From positions 55,262-119,261 of the forward strand of contig NZ_QXGK01000006.1 in the NCBI RefSeq assembly GCF_003952945.1: 64,000 bases of DNA, in the 5' to 3' direction. The notes beneath the pieces are model-generated. The model was given only the letters and a program-made list of their open reading frames with translations. It searched no databases and was not told the DNA's origin. A program made the position numbers and the translations under genes. Positions 1 through 8,577 of this stretch are shown here, piece after piece. Positions within the stretch are counted from its first letter, which is position 1, and each line of letters opens with the position of its first letter. The DNA comes from Bifidobacterium samirii (GTDB taxonomy: Bacteria > Actinomycetota > Actinomycetes > Actinomycetales > Bifidobacteriaceae).

Positions 1-1251
1 ATCGCCGACGCCGTCGCCGCAATCGGCGCCGCCGACCCGTCCGCCGCGATGGTCGACGACGCGGTCGTCGTGCCGTACGCCCGCGAGACGTGCGCGGCGT
101 GGACCGTACGCCCGTCCGCGGCCGCGCCCGCCGCCGACGCGGTGTCGGTGCGCGAGGATGATGGCGTGACGACGCTCGACAACGGACGTCTGCGCGCGGT
201 CGTCGAGGCCGACGGCACCGTCTCCTCGCTGACCGACCTGAAGACCGGCCGCGAGATCGTGCCGGCGGGTGCGCGCATGGGACGCTACGAGCTGCTGACC
301 GACGAACCGTACCAGTGGGACGCCTGGGACATCCATCGCGATGCGTTCCTGACCGCGTCGGCCCTGACCGACGCCGAAGTGGAGCGCGTGGAGCGCGCCG
401 ATGACGGCTCCGTGACCGTGCACGCGGTGACGCGCGCCGACGGCGTGCGCATCGCCACCGCGATCACGCTGCGCCCCGGCTCCGACACGCTCGACTTCAC
501 CGCCGACGTGGACTGGCATGCGGTCGAGAAGTTCCTCAAGGTCGACCTGCCGCTGGGCGTGCAGGCCGTCAACGCCCAGTACGAATGCCAGTACGGCATG
601 GTCGAACGGCCGATCGCCAAGAACACCAGAGGCGATGAGGCCAAGTTCGAAAGCTGCACGCACCGCTTCGTGCGCGTCGCCGACGCCTCCTACGCGGCCG
701 CCGTGGTCAACGCCTCCACATACGGCTCCGACGTGCATCCGATCCACGGCGACGCCGCCCACGGCGCCGGCCGCGGCACGATGGTGCGCCTGTCGCTGCT
801 GAGCGCGCCGCTCTACCCCGATCCGCGCACCGACCAGGGCGAGCACTCGTTCGCATGGTCCGTCGTCGCCGACGCGCACATAGACGCCGTGCTGGCCGAG
901 GCGTCACGCCTGAACGCGCCCGTCATCGACCGCCTGCCGGCCCTCGACCCGCTGGTGTCGCTGACCGACGTGACCGGCTCGGTCGTGCTCGACTGGATCA
1001 AGCCGGCCGACGACGGTTCGGGTGACGTGATCGTGCGCCTGTACGAGGCCGCCGGCGGCGCCGCCAGCGCGACGCTGCACGTCGACGCCGCGCTCGCCGG
1101 TGCGAGCGTGGAGGAGGTCGACGTGCTCGAAGAGCCGATGCTGGACGCCGAACTGTCCCGCGCGTTCGCGCAGGACGGTCCCCGACCCGTCGAGGGCGCC
1201 CGCGTGCAGCTGGATCCGTTCCAGCTGGCGATTCTGCGTATCCGCCGATGA
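1..1251 (+). CDS. Alpha-mannosidase, GH38 family (C-terminal part)
   Basis: The reading frame is open from the first base, so the start and catalytic domain lie upstream; about 416 C-terminal residues are visible. They match the C-terminal beta-domains of GH38 alpha-mannosidases: LDNGRLRAVVEADGTVSSL, the WDAWDI segment, and the stretch around YECQYGMVERPIAKNT. No signal peptide or anchor can be judged. GH38 enzymes trim alpha-mannose from high-mannose N-glycans, usually in the cytoplasm of bifidobacteria. The neighbours (glycan ABC transporter, GH5, GH125, ENGases) support that role. The catalytic residues are outside the window, so activity cannot be checked here. Confidence 0.85.
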   Translation: MADAVAAIGAADPSAAMVDDAVVVPYARETCAAWTVRPSAAAPAADAVSVREDDGVTTLDNGRLRAVVEADGTVSSLTDLKTGREIVPAGARMGRYELLTDEPYQWDAWDIHRDAFLTASALTDAEVERVERADDGSVTVHAVTRADGVRIATAITLRPGSDTLDFTADVDWHAVEKFLKVDLPLGVQAVNAQYECQYGMVERPIAKNTRGDEAKFESCTHRFVRVADASYAAAVVNASTYGSDVHPIHGDAAHGAGRGTMVRLSLLSAPLYPDPRTDQGEHSFAWSVVADAHIDAVLAEASRLNAPVIDRLPALDPLVSLTDVTGSVVLDWIKPADDGSGDVIVRLYEAAGGAASATLHVDAALAGASVEEVDVLEEPMLDAELSRAFAQDGPRPVEGARVQLDPFQLAILRIRR

Positions 1252-1375
1252 CGGTCTGCGGCCGTACGGTCCGGCGGTCCATATCGTGGATTCCGTCGGC
1301 CCGTACGGCCGTTGTGTCGTGGATAATGCTGCGACACGCCGTGACGCAGTCGACTCAATCTATGCTATTCTCTAA

Positions 1376-1389
1376 CTAAACCGCTTTAG
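1376..1389. promoter_or_regulatory. LacI-family operator, copy 1
   Basis: CTAAACCGCTTTAG differs at one base from the perfect palindrome CTAAAGCGCTTTAG found three more times or nearly so in the window. It lies just downstream of a possible -10 box, TATTCT at 1366-1371, where a bound repressor would block transcription of the transporter operon. Confidence 0.7.
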
Positions 1390-1414
1390 AAGACATCTTC
1401 ACAACACCTGTCTA

Positions 1415-1428
1415 CTAAAGCGCTTTAG
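1415..1428. promoter_or_regulatory. LacI-family operator, copy 2
   Basis: CTAAAGCGCTTTAG is a perfect 14-bp palindrome, 39 bp centre-to-centre from copy 1 and upstream of the transporter genes. The same sequence precedes the LacI gene at 14309, so that regulator is the likely ligand. Confidence 0.75.
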
Positions 1429-1545
1429 CCCTGATGGTGCACGTCGAAGGAGTGCTGCAGCATCGGGGCGGATCCATTCATATGGACTTCTCCGTCCAAA
1501 GTAGGACGGAGGCATGTACAAGGAAACAGAAGAAAGGAAAACACC

Positions 1546-2842
1546 ATGTTTTCTGCCAAGAAGGCCATCGCCATCGTCGGCGCAGGCGCCATGCTCGTCT
1601 CCGTGGCCGCATGCGGCAACGACAACGCCGGTGCGGACGGCGACAACGGCGGTACCAAGGAGATCTCCTTCCAGACTTGGAACCTGAAGAACGACAAGTA
1701 CACGCCGTACTTCGAGGCGCTCATCTCCGAGTACGAGAAGGCCCATCCGGACGTCAAGATCAACTGGCTCGACGCCCCCCTCGGACGGCTACGAGGACAA
1801 GCTGTCCACGCAGGCCGCCTCCAACGAGCTTCCCGACGTCGTCGACGGCGGCAGCTCCATCCTCTATGGTCTGGCCAAGGCCGGCGCGCTGCTCAACCTC
1901 TCCACGGAGGCTCCGGACGCCGAAGCCGACTACTACGAGGGTGCATGGAAGAACTCCATCCTCACCGGCAACGGCATCGAGGAAGGCGCCTACAGCCTGC
2001 CTTGGTACGTCAACGACGGCCCGGTGTACTGGAACACCGAACTCATGCAGCAGTGCGGCCTCGATCCCGAGAACGTGCCGACCACGTGGGACGAGTACTT
2101 CGCCGCCGGCAAGACCATCGCCGAGAAGTGCGACGACGTCTATCTGGGCACCACGATGGGCTCCAACACCGAGGACTTCGTGACCGCCGGCGTGACGATC
2201 ATGAACGACGACCACAGCGAGTACTCCTTCAACGACGCCGCCGCCGTCAAGCAGCTGCAGGGCTTCATCGACCTGTACACCGAAGGCGCCATCCCGCCGG
2301 AGGCGCTCGACTCCTCCTGGAGCCAGCAGTCCGACCTGTTCCAGCGCGGCAACCTCGTGTCCATGAACGGCTCCGCCTACTCCGCCGCCGGATTCAAGCA
2401 GAACTCCCCGGATCTGTACGACAAGCTCACCGTCGGACCGCGCATCTCCAACGACGGCAAGTCCGCCTCCGTCTCCTACGATTCGCTCGGCATCAGCTCC
2501 CAGTCCAAGTACCCGGACGTCGCCATCGACTTCGCCCGCTTCGTGACCAACAAGGAGAACCAGGTCGAATTCGCCAAGCAGGCCTCCGTCTTCCCGTCCG
2601 CGCAGGGCGGCCTGGATGACGAGTACTACCAGGACATCGACGACTCCACCCTTGAGGGCAAGGCCCTGAAGGTCACGCTCGATCAGGTCAAGAACGGCAC
2701 CTCGTCCCGTCCGGCCGAATTCACCGACGCCAATGGCTACAAGAACCTCCAGCAGCAGATCGCCCTCGCCATGCAGGGCAAGCAGACCGCCCAGGAGGCC
2801 CTCGACAAGGCCGTCCAGTTCGCGAACGAGAAGCTCCAGTAA
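1546..2842 (+). pseudogene. Carbohydrate ABC transporter substrate-binding lipoprotein, frameshifted
   Basis: The start at 1546 follows an AGAAAGGAAAA ribosome site and encodes a lipoprotein signal with lipobox VAAC. The protein is a family 1 sugar-binding protein (SBP_bac_1 type). The frame breaks at a run of six C at 1775-1780. With five C the protein reads on as NWLDAPSDGYEDKLSTQ and continues in the next frame to the stop at 2840-2842, giving about 431 residues, a normal length. The rest is well preserved (SLPWYVNDGPVYWNTEL, LPDVVDGGSSILYG). The break is therefore recent, phase-variable or a sequencing error. It would be the binding protein for the permeases that follow, probably for ENGase-released N-glycans. 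Its stop overlaps the next start (TAATG). Confidence 0.85.
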
Positions 2843-3807
2843 TGAGCAAGGCGGTATCCGCCGCTGACAGGTCGGAGGCCCGCAAGGCCTCCGACCGGCC
2901 TGAACCGATGAATACCAAACACAAGGGAACGCGCGACATCGCCACCACGGCCGCGCCGTATCTGTTCGTCCTTCCGGCGTTCGTAATCGTGTTCGTATTC
3001 GTCGTCCTTGCGGCACTCAACACATTCAGGCTCGCCTTCACCGATTCCCGTCTGCTCATCCCGGGCAAGTTCGTCGGATTCAAGAACTTCATCACGCTCT
3101 TCCACGACGAATACTTCCTGACCGCACTGTTCAATTCATCACTGTACGTGGTCTGCGTGGTCCCGTGCATGGTGATTCTGCCGCTGATCCTGGCGTACTT
3201 GGTGCGCGGCAACTCGAAGATCATGGGCTTCTTCCGCACCGCCTTCTACATGCCGGTGGTCATGTCCGCCGTCGTGGTGGGCATGATCTGGACCAACCTG
3301 CTCGACTCGGCCGGTCTGGTCAACTCCGTGTTCAAGGCGCTCAAGATCATCACCAAGCCGATCCCGTTCCTCACCGACCGCTGGGGCGTCCTGTTCAGCT
3401 CGATGTTCGTGACGATCTGGCTCGGTCTGGGCTACTACATGGTCATCTACCTGACCGCTCTGGCGAACATCGACGAATCCCTCTACGAGGCGGCATCGCT
3501 CGACGGCGCCGGTCCCGTGCGGCAGTTCATCTCCGTGACGATTCCCGGAGTCCGCTCCACGATGATGCTCATCATGATGCTGTCCACCATCGCCGCGTTC
3601 CGCGTCTTCAACGAGGTCTACGTGCTGACCAACGGCTCGGCGGGCCCCGGCGGCATGGACATGACGATGTCGATGCTCATCAAGCGCGAAGGCACCGGCA
3701 TCCAGGCCCGCACCGGCTACGCGAGCGCCATCTCGCTGGTCGTGCTCGTCATCGTCGGCGCGCTGCTCATCATCCAGCAGATCGTACAGAAGCGAGGTGA
3801 GGACTGA
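2842..3807 (+). CDS. Sugar ABC transporter permease, MalF-like
   Basis: This 321-residue integral membrane protein has a roughly 30-residue polar N-terminus, then six hydrophobic segments. The permease EAA loop is clear near residue 215 (YEAASLDGAGPVRQFISVTIP), the contact point for the ATPase. It starts inside the stop of the binding-protein gene and its own stop overlaps the next start, so the three are translationally coupled. No ATPase is encoded here; family 1 sugar importers commonly share an MsiK-type ATPase encoded elsewhere, and that is probably the case. The substrate is inferred from context to be N-glycan oligosaccharide. Confidence 0.9.
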   Translation: MSKAVSAADRSEARKASDRPEPMNTKHKGTRDIATTAAPYLFVLPAFVIVFVFVVLAALNTFRLAFTDSRLLIPGKFVGFKNFITLFHDEYFLTALFNSSLYVVCVVPCMVILPLILAYLVRGNSKIMGFFRTAFYMPVVMSAVVVGMIWTNLLDSAGLVNSVFKALKIITKPIPFLTDRWGVLFSSMFVTIWLGLGYYMVIYLTALANIDESLYEAASLDGAGPVRQFISVTIPGVRSTMMLIMMLSTIAAFRVFNEVYVLTNGSAGPGGMDMTMSMLIKREGTGIQARTGYASAISLVVLVIVGALLIIQQIVQKRGED

Positions 3808-4664
3808 TGTCCGCAGATATCGTCCGTCCGAACCGTCACCGGAAGGTCACCGTCGGCAAGGTCGTCCAGTATGCGGTGCTGATCCTGATGTTCCTGCTGT
3901 TGGTCGGCCCGTTCATCTGGGAGCTGTCCCTCTCGTTCAAGGGCAAGGGTGACAACGTGTACGCGGTTCCGCCGTACATCATCCCGAAGACCCCGACGTT
4001 CGACAACTACCTGTCCGTGTTCCGCCAGGTGCCGGTGTTCCACTACATGCTCAACACCCTGGTGGTGTGCGTGATCTCCATCGTGGGCAACATCGTCTTC
4101 TCCACGATGGCGGGATACGCACTGGGCCGTCTCAAGTGGCGCGGCCGCGGCGCGGTGTTCGCGATGTTCATGGGATCCATGGTCATCCCGCTGGAAGGCG
4201 TCATGATCTCGCAGTTCCTGATCATCCGTTCGATCAACCTGCAGAACACGCTGCTCGCGGTGGCCCTGCCGGGTCTGTGCGGCGCGATGAACATCCTGCT
4301 CATGACCAATGCCTTCAAGTCCATTCCGATGGAACTCGAGGAGGCGGCGATGGTGGACGGCGCCAGCCTGTGGCAGCGCTTCTTCCACATCTGCGTCCCG
4401 CAGGTCAAGGGCACCATGACCGTGGTCGGCATCTTCGCCTTCGTCGGAGCGTGGAACGACTTCCTGTGGCCGTTGATCGCGATCTCCGATGAGGACAAGT
4501 ACACGCTGACGCTCGGCATGAACCGACTCAAGGGCATGTTCATCCAGGATCCGCGACTGATCGCCGCCGGCGCGCTCGTCTCCCTCATCCCGATCATCGT
4601 CTTCTTCTGCTGCTTCCAGCGCTACTTCTTCCGTGGTCTGGAGCAGGGAGGCCTCAAGGGATGA
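3807..4664 (+). CDS. Sugar ABC transporter permease, MalG-like
   Basis: This is the second permease of the importer, 285 residues with six membrane segments. The EAA loop reads EEAAMVDGASLWQRFFHICVP near residue 175. The MalG-type N-terminus (VGPFIWELSLSFKGKGDNVY) and the C-terminus ending RYFFRGLEQGGLKG are typical of carbohydrate permeases. It overlaps the upstream permease by one base. Only a 19-bp gap with an AAAGGA site separates it from the GH5 gene, so transport and beta-mannosidase are made together. Confidence 0.92.
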   Translation: MSADIVRPNRHRKVTVGKVVQYAVLILMFLLLVGPFIWELSLSFKGKGDNVYAVPPYIIPKTPTFDNYLSVFRQVPVFHYMLNTLVVCVISIVGNIVFSTMAGYALGRLKWRGRGAVFAMFMGSMVIPLEGVMISQFLIIRSINLQNTLLAVALPGLCGAMNILLMTNAFKSIPMELEEAAMVDGASLWQRFFHICVPQVKGTMTVVGIFAFVGAWNDFLWPLIAISDEDKYTLTLGMNRLKGMFIQDPRLIAAGALVSLIPIIVFFCCFQRYFFRGLEQGGLKG

Positions 4665-4683
4665 CCCCACGAAAGGACAACTC

Positions 4684-5961
4684 ATGAAATTCGGTGTGGA
4701 TTACACGCCCTCGCACGGGTGGTTCCATTCGTGGCTCGACCCGGACTGGGCGAGCATCGACGAGGATCTGCGTCAGATCAGCGAACTGGGCATGGACCAT
4801 GTGCGCATCTTCCCGGTCTGGCCCTACCTGCAGCCGAACCGCACATGGATCAACCGCAAGGGCGTCGAGGATGTGCGCCGCGTGGTGCACATCGCCGGCG
4901 AACACGGTCTGGACGCCTACGTGGACGTGTTCCAAGGGCATCTGTCGAGCTTCGACTTCATCCCCAGCTGGCTCGTGACATGGCACAAGGGCAACATGTT
5001 CACCGACCCGGAATTCGTCGCCTCGGAACGAGAGCTGATCGCCGTGATGGCCGATGAGCTCGCCAAGGAGCCGGCGTTCAAGGGCATGACCCTCGGCAAC
5101 GAGGTCAACCAGCTGTCCGACCGGCCTCATCCGACCAAGATGAGCGCGACCCCGGACCAGATCGATGCATGGCTGGACGAGCTGCTGCCGGCCGCCAAGC
5201 GCGGCGACGCACTGTCGCTGTTCAGCGTCAACGACGGCGTCTGGTTCCTCGACGGCCACCCGTTCACCCCGGTGCAGTCCGCCACCAAGGGCGACCTGAC
5301 CACCATCCACTCGTGGGTGTTCAACGGCATCGGCCAGGGATACGGCGCACGCAGCGAGGAATGCTACGCGTACGCGCTCTATCTGGCCGAACTGGCCAAG
5401 GCGTTCGGCCCGGCCGACCGTCCGGTATGGCTGCAGGAGGTGGGCGCGCCCGAGAACGTGCTCGCATCGGAGGACACCCCCGAGTTCTGTCGCAGTGCCG
5501 TCGAAAAGGCATTGGACTGCCCGAACCTGTGGGGCGTCACCTGGTGGTGCTCGCACGATGTGCCGTCGTCGATGGCCGACTTCCCGCAGCTCGAATACTC
5601 GCTCGGCCTGTTCGACGAGCACGGGCGGGTCAAGCCGATCGGCCGCGAGTTCGGCGATCTCGCCCGGCAGTATCGCGACATGCGGCCTGCGGCGGCCAAG
5701 AACGTGGCCGTCGTGGTGGACGTGGACGCGACCGGCAACCCGGTCGACCGCGCCGCACTCGGCCCGGGCGGCTCCATCTGCGACCTGTGGATGAAGCTCG
5801 AGGTCGCAGGCCTGCGCCCGAGCGTCGTCACGTCGGCGGTCGCCGCCGATCCGGCCGAACTGACCGCGCGCGGCATCACCGAACTGCATCGGGACACGGC
5901 ACCCTACAAGGCGAGATTCTATTCGGCGGTCTCCGACCCCGCGTTCGAATCCGTCGACTAG
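4684..5961 (+). CDS. GH5 glycosidase, probable GH5_18 beta-mannosidase for the N-glycan core
   Basis: The ATG at 4684 follows CGAAAGGACAACTC and gives 425 residues without a signal peptide, so the enzyme is cytoplasmic. It has a (beta/alpha)8 clan GH-A layout: MKFGVDYTPSHGW at the first strand, acid/base Glu about 140 in LGNEVNQLS, and nucleophile Glu about 252 in VWLQEVGAP. Bifidobacterial GH5_18 enzymes are known to cleave Man-beta-1,4-GlcNAc, the core disaccharide left after alpha-mannosidase trimming of ENGase products. Position as last gene of the transporter operon fits this. The subfamily is assigned by resemblance and context; the last 80 residues look like a separate beta domain. Confidence 0.85.
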   Translation: MKFGVDYTPSHGWFHSWLDPDWASIDEDLRQISELGMDHVRIFPVWPYLQPNRTWINRKGVEDVRRVVHIAGEHGLDAYVDVFQGHLSSFDFIPSWLVTWHKGNMFTDPEFVASERELIAVMADELAKEPAFKGMTLGNEVNQLSDRPHPTKMSATPDQIDAWLDELLPAAKRGDALSLFSVNDGVWFLDGHPFTPVQSATKGDLTTIHSWVFNGIGQGYGARSEECYAYALYLAELAKAFGPADRPVWLQEVGAPENVLASEDTPEFCRSAVEKALDCPNLWGVTWWCSHDVPSSMADFPQLEYSLGLFDEHGRVKPIGREFGDLARQYRDMRPAAAKNVAVVVDVDATGNPVDRAALGPGGSICDLWMKLEVAGLRPSVVTSAVAADPAELTARGITELHRDTAPYKARFYSAVSDPAFESVD

Positions 5962-5966
5962 ACACC

Positions 5967-6008
5967 AGCCGGTTGCGGAACCCTTCCACGGACTCCGCAA
6001 CCGGCTTT
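5967..6008 (+). terminator. Terminator of the transporter-GH5 operon
   Basis: A perfect 13-bp inverted repeat (AGCCGGTTGCGGA at 5967-5979 and its complement at 5994-6006) with a 14-base loop, followed by a short T-containing tail, starts six bases after the GH5 stop. Confidence 0.8.
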
Positions 6009-6157
6009 CCCTGCATATGCGAGGGAGCATGCATATGCGGACGGGGTGCGGCACGGCGCATCGGTTTCGTGTATGTTTCATGGGAACGGTCTATCGCCGG
6101 CCATGCAATCGCCATAGGGGATGCCAGACACTTACGCTACAGAGAGGTAGTAGGGCT

Positions 6158-8443
6158 ATGACAGATGAAGGAACCTCCATCGAACGGCTCATCGCGTCGA
6201 TGAGCCTCACCGAAAAGGTAGGCCAGCTCAACCAGCGGCTGCTCGGATGGAAGGCGGTGGAACGCGACGGTGCAGGCAGACTCGTCGCCACGGACTATCT
6301 CAAGCGCGAAATCGACCGGTGGGGCGGTCTGGGCACGCTGTACGGCCTGCTGCGCGCCGATCCGTGGTCGGGGCAGCACTGGGGCAACGGCATCCGCCCC
6401 GAGGAACGGGGCGAGGCGGTCTCGCTCATCCAGCAGACCGTTCTCGAACGCGGCGCCCACGGCATCGGCGTACTGCTGAGCGAGGAGGCTCCGCATGGCC
6501 ATCAGGCGCTCGGCGGCACCGTACTGCCCACGAACCTCGGTCTGGGCGCCACCTTCGATCCCACTGCGGTGCGGGAGGCGGAGTCCGCCGTCGCCGCCGA
6601 ACTCGCCGCCAGCGGCATCCACATCGCGCTGGTCTCCGGACTTGACATCGCCCGTGACCCCCGATGGGGCCGCTGCGAGGAATGCTTCGGCGAGGACCCG
6701 CTTATGGCGGCCCGCATGTGCGAGGCCATCGTGCTCGGCATGCAGGGCGAGCGCCGGTGCAAGGTGGGCGACGGCGGCGTGGCCGTCGTCCTCAAGCATC
6801 TCGCCGCGCAGGGTGAGGCGGTCGGCGGCCGCAACGGCCAGTCCGCGGTACTTGGCTCCCATGACCTGCACGACATCCATCTGGCTCCGGTCGTCGCCGG
6901 TGTGCGCGCCGGTGCCTGGGGGTTCATGGCCGCCTACAACGACATCGACTCGGTGCCGTGCTGTGCAAACCCGTGGCTGCTCAAGGACTATCTGCGCGAC
7001 GAGCTCGGATTCGACGGCATCGTCATGGCCGACGGTCTTGCCGTGGACCGTCTGGAGGACATGGCCGGATCGATTCCGGCGGCCGGACGCGCCGCCCTGC
7101 TGTGCGGCGTCGACGTGTCGCTGTGGGACGAAGGGTTCACACGACTGTCCGAATACGCCGACGATGAGACGGTCGTCGCCGCGATCGACCGTTCGCTACG
7201 CCGCGTATTCGAGCTCAAGAGCCGCTTCGGTCTGCTGCCCGGGCGCGACGGCGACGCGGCGCCCATCCGCACGCCGGACGCCTGCGCGATCGACGCCGCG
7301 CTCAAGGCAGGCCGCGACCAGGCACGCATCATGGCCCGCGAGTCGATCGTCCTCATCGACGACGGCGCCGATGGAAATACGTCGCTCGCCGACATGCGCG
7401 CGATCATCGACCGTGTGCGGCAAGGATCCGTCGACGCGCAGCCCGGCCCCGTCATCGTGGCCGGTCCCTTCGCCGACGACTTCGGGTGCTTCCTCGGCGA
7501 CTACACCGCGCCGCTGCCCTCCGGCGAACAGTCCGGCGTGTATCGTGAGCTCGTCTCCCGGCTCGGCTCCGACCATGTGCTGCTCGCCTCGAAGCCGGAC
7601 GATCTGCCGGCCGGCGACTGGAGACGCGCGTCGCTGGTCGTGTTCGTCTGCGGTGGCACCAGCGAACGCAGCTACGACAGCGAATTCGACGACAACGGCG
7701 CGGCAAGGGCCGTCGCCGAACACGGCGCCACCTGCGGCGAAGGCGTGGACCTCGCCGATATCCGTCTGCCCTGGGGGCAGGACGACCAGCTCGACGCCAT
7801 CGCCGCGATGAGCGACGCTCCGATCGTATCCATCGCCGTTTGCGGGCGGGCGCACGTGCTCACGCATGTGCTCGACCGTTCCGATGCGGTCATCTGGGCG
7901 GGCTATGCCGGACAGTTCGGTCCCCAAGCCGTCGCCGACGCCCTCGTCGACGGTGCTGCGATGCCCGGACGCCTGCCGGTCACCCTGCCGGCGTTCCCCG
8001 GTGCCGTGCCGGTGCGGTACAACGACCGCCAGAGCGCTGCCGGAGTCTACAAGGATGCGATCCGGCCCATACTGCGCCCGTTCGGTCACGGTCCCGGCTC
8101 CCTTGCCGGCATCACGGTCGGCGAACCGCGCATCGTGCCGGATGCGATGGCCGGCGTGCTGGTGGTGACGGTTCCGGCGGACGCGGGGGAGGGGCCAGTA
8201 TCGGGATCGCTCAACCTGTTCGCGCACGTCAGCGGAGGCCGGCGCATCCCGCGACTGGCCATGCTGGTCGATTCGACGTACGTGACGCTGGCGGCGGGTG
8301 AACACCGCGACATCATGTTCCGTGTGCCGTTCGACCGTCTGCGTGATCCCGGCGACGGTGAGGTGCGCGTGACCTGCGCGCTGGACGCCCGTATGACCGA
8401 CTCCGCCACGGCCACGTTGCCGGGGGATCGTCGGGGGGTATGA
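6158..8443 (+). CDS. GH3 family glycoside hydrolase
   Basis: I place the start at 6158 (MTDEGTSIERLIASMSLTEK), behind AGAGAGG, giving 761 residues; the frame is open further upstream but without a better site. There is no signal peptide, so it is cytoplasmic. GH3 features are clear: SLTEKVGQLNQ at the start, GLDIARDPRWGRCEE, the KHLAAQG loop, and nucleophile Asp about 292 in IVMADGLAVD. The second alpha/beta domain follows from about residue 400, and a fibronectin-like tail ends the protein. GH3 covers beta-glucosidase, beta-xylosidase and N-acetyl-beta-glucosaminidase. The exact bond is unclear. It lacks the KHFPGHG motif of NagZ-type enzymes, so a beta-glucosidase-like activity is more likely. 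Two TGCATATGC direct repeats at 6012 and 6030 precede it. Confidence 0.85.
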   Translation: MTDEGTSIERLIASMSLTEKVGQLNQRLLGWKAVERDGAGRLVATDYLKREIDRWGGLGTLYGLLRADPWSGQHWGNGIRPEERGEAVSLIQQTVLERGAHGIGVLLSEEAPHGHQALGGTVLPTNLGLGATFDPTAVREAESAVAAELAASGIHIALVSGLDIARDPRWGRCEECFGEDPLMAARMCEAIVLGMQGERRCKVGDGGVAVVLKHLAAQGEAVGGRNGQSAVLGSHDLHDIHLAPVVAGVRAGAWGFMAAYNDIDSVPCCANPWLLKDYLRDELGFDGIVMADGLAVDRLEDMAGSIPAAGRAALLCGVDVSLWDEGFTRLSEYADDETVVAAIDRSLRRVFELKSRFGLLPGRDGDAAPIRTPDACAIDAALKAGRDQARIMARESIVLIDDGADGNTSLADMRAIIDRVRQGSVDAQPGPVIVAGPFADDFGCFLGDYTAPLPSGEQSGVYRELVSRLGSDHVLLASKPDDLPAGDWRRASLVVFVCGGTSERSYDSEFDDNGAARAVAEHGATCGEGVDLADIRLPWGQDDQLDAIAAMSDAPIVSIAVCGRAHVLTHVLDRSDAVIWAGYAGQFGPQAVADALVDGAAMPGRLPVTLPAFPGAVPVRYNDRQSAAGVYKDAIRPILRPFGHGPGSLAGITVGEPRIVPDAMAGVLVVTVPADAGEGPVSGSLNLFAHVSGGRRIPRLAMLVDSTYVTLAAGEHRDIMFRVPFDRLRDPGDGEVRVTCALDARMTDSATATLPGDRRGV

Positions 8444-8450
8444 AAGATGT

Positions 8451-8485
8451 GGGGGTGCGATGCGTCGGAACCGCATCGCACCCCC
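8451..8485 (+). terminator. Hairpin after GH3 gene
   Basis: A perfect 14-bp stem (GGGGGTGCGATGCG at 8451-8464, complement 8472-8485) with a 7-base loop sits between the GH3 stop and the GH18 start. No T-run follows, so termination is likely but not certain. Confidence 0.6.
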
Positions 8486-8577
8486 GGATGGAGGCCGCAG
8501 CTACCGGCCGCCATCGACGCAACCTGCAAGGCTGCGGGTTGTTGCCCAATGGAAGGACACAACAAAGGAGATTATAT

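Noticed and set aside
1546-2842. Programmed ribosomal frameshift in the binding-protein gene
   Set aside because: The C-run has no adjacent stem-loop or rare-codon pause that I can see, and the family has no known recoding. A true mutation, phase switch or sequence error is more likely.
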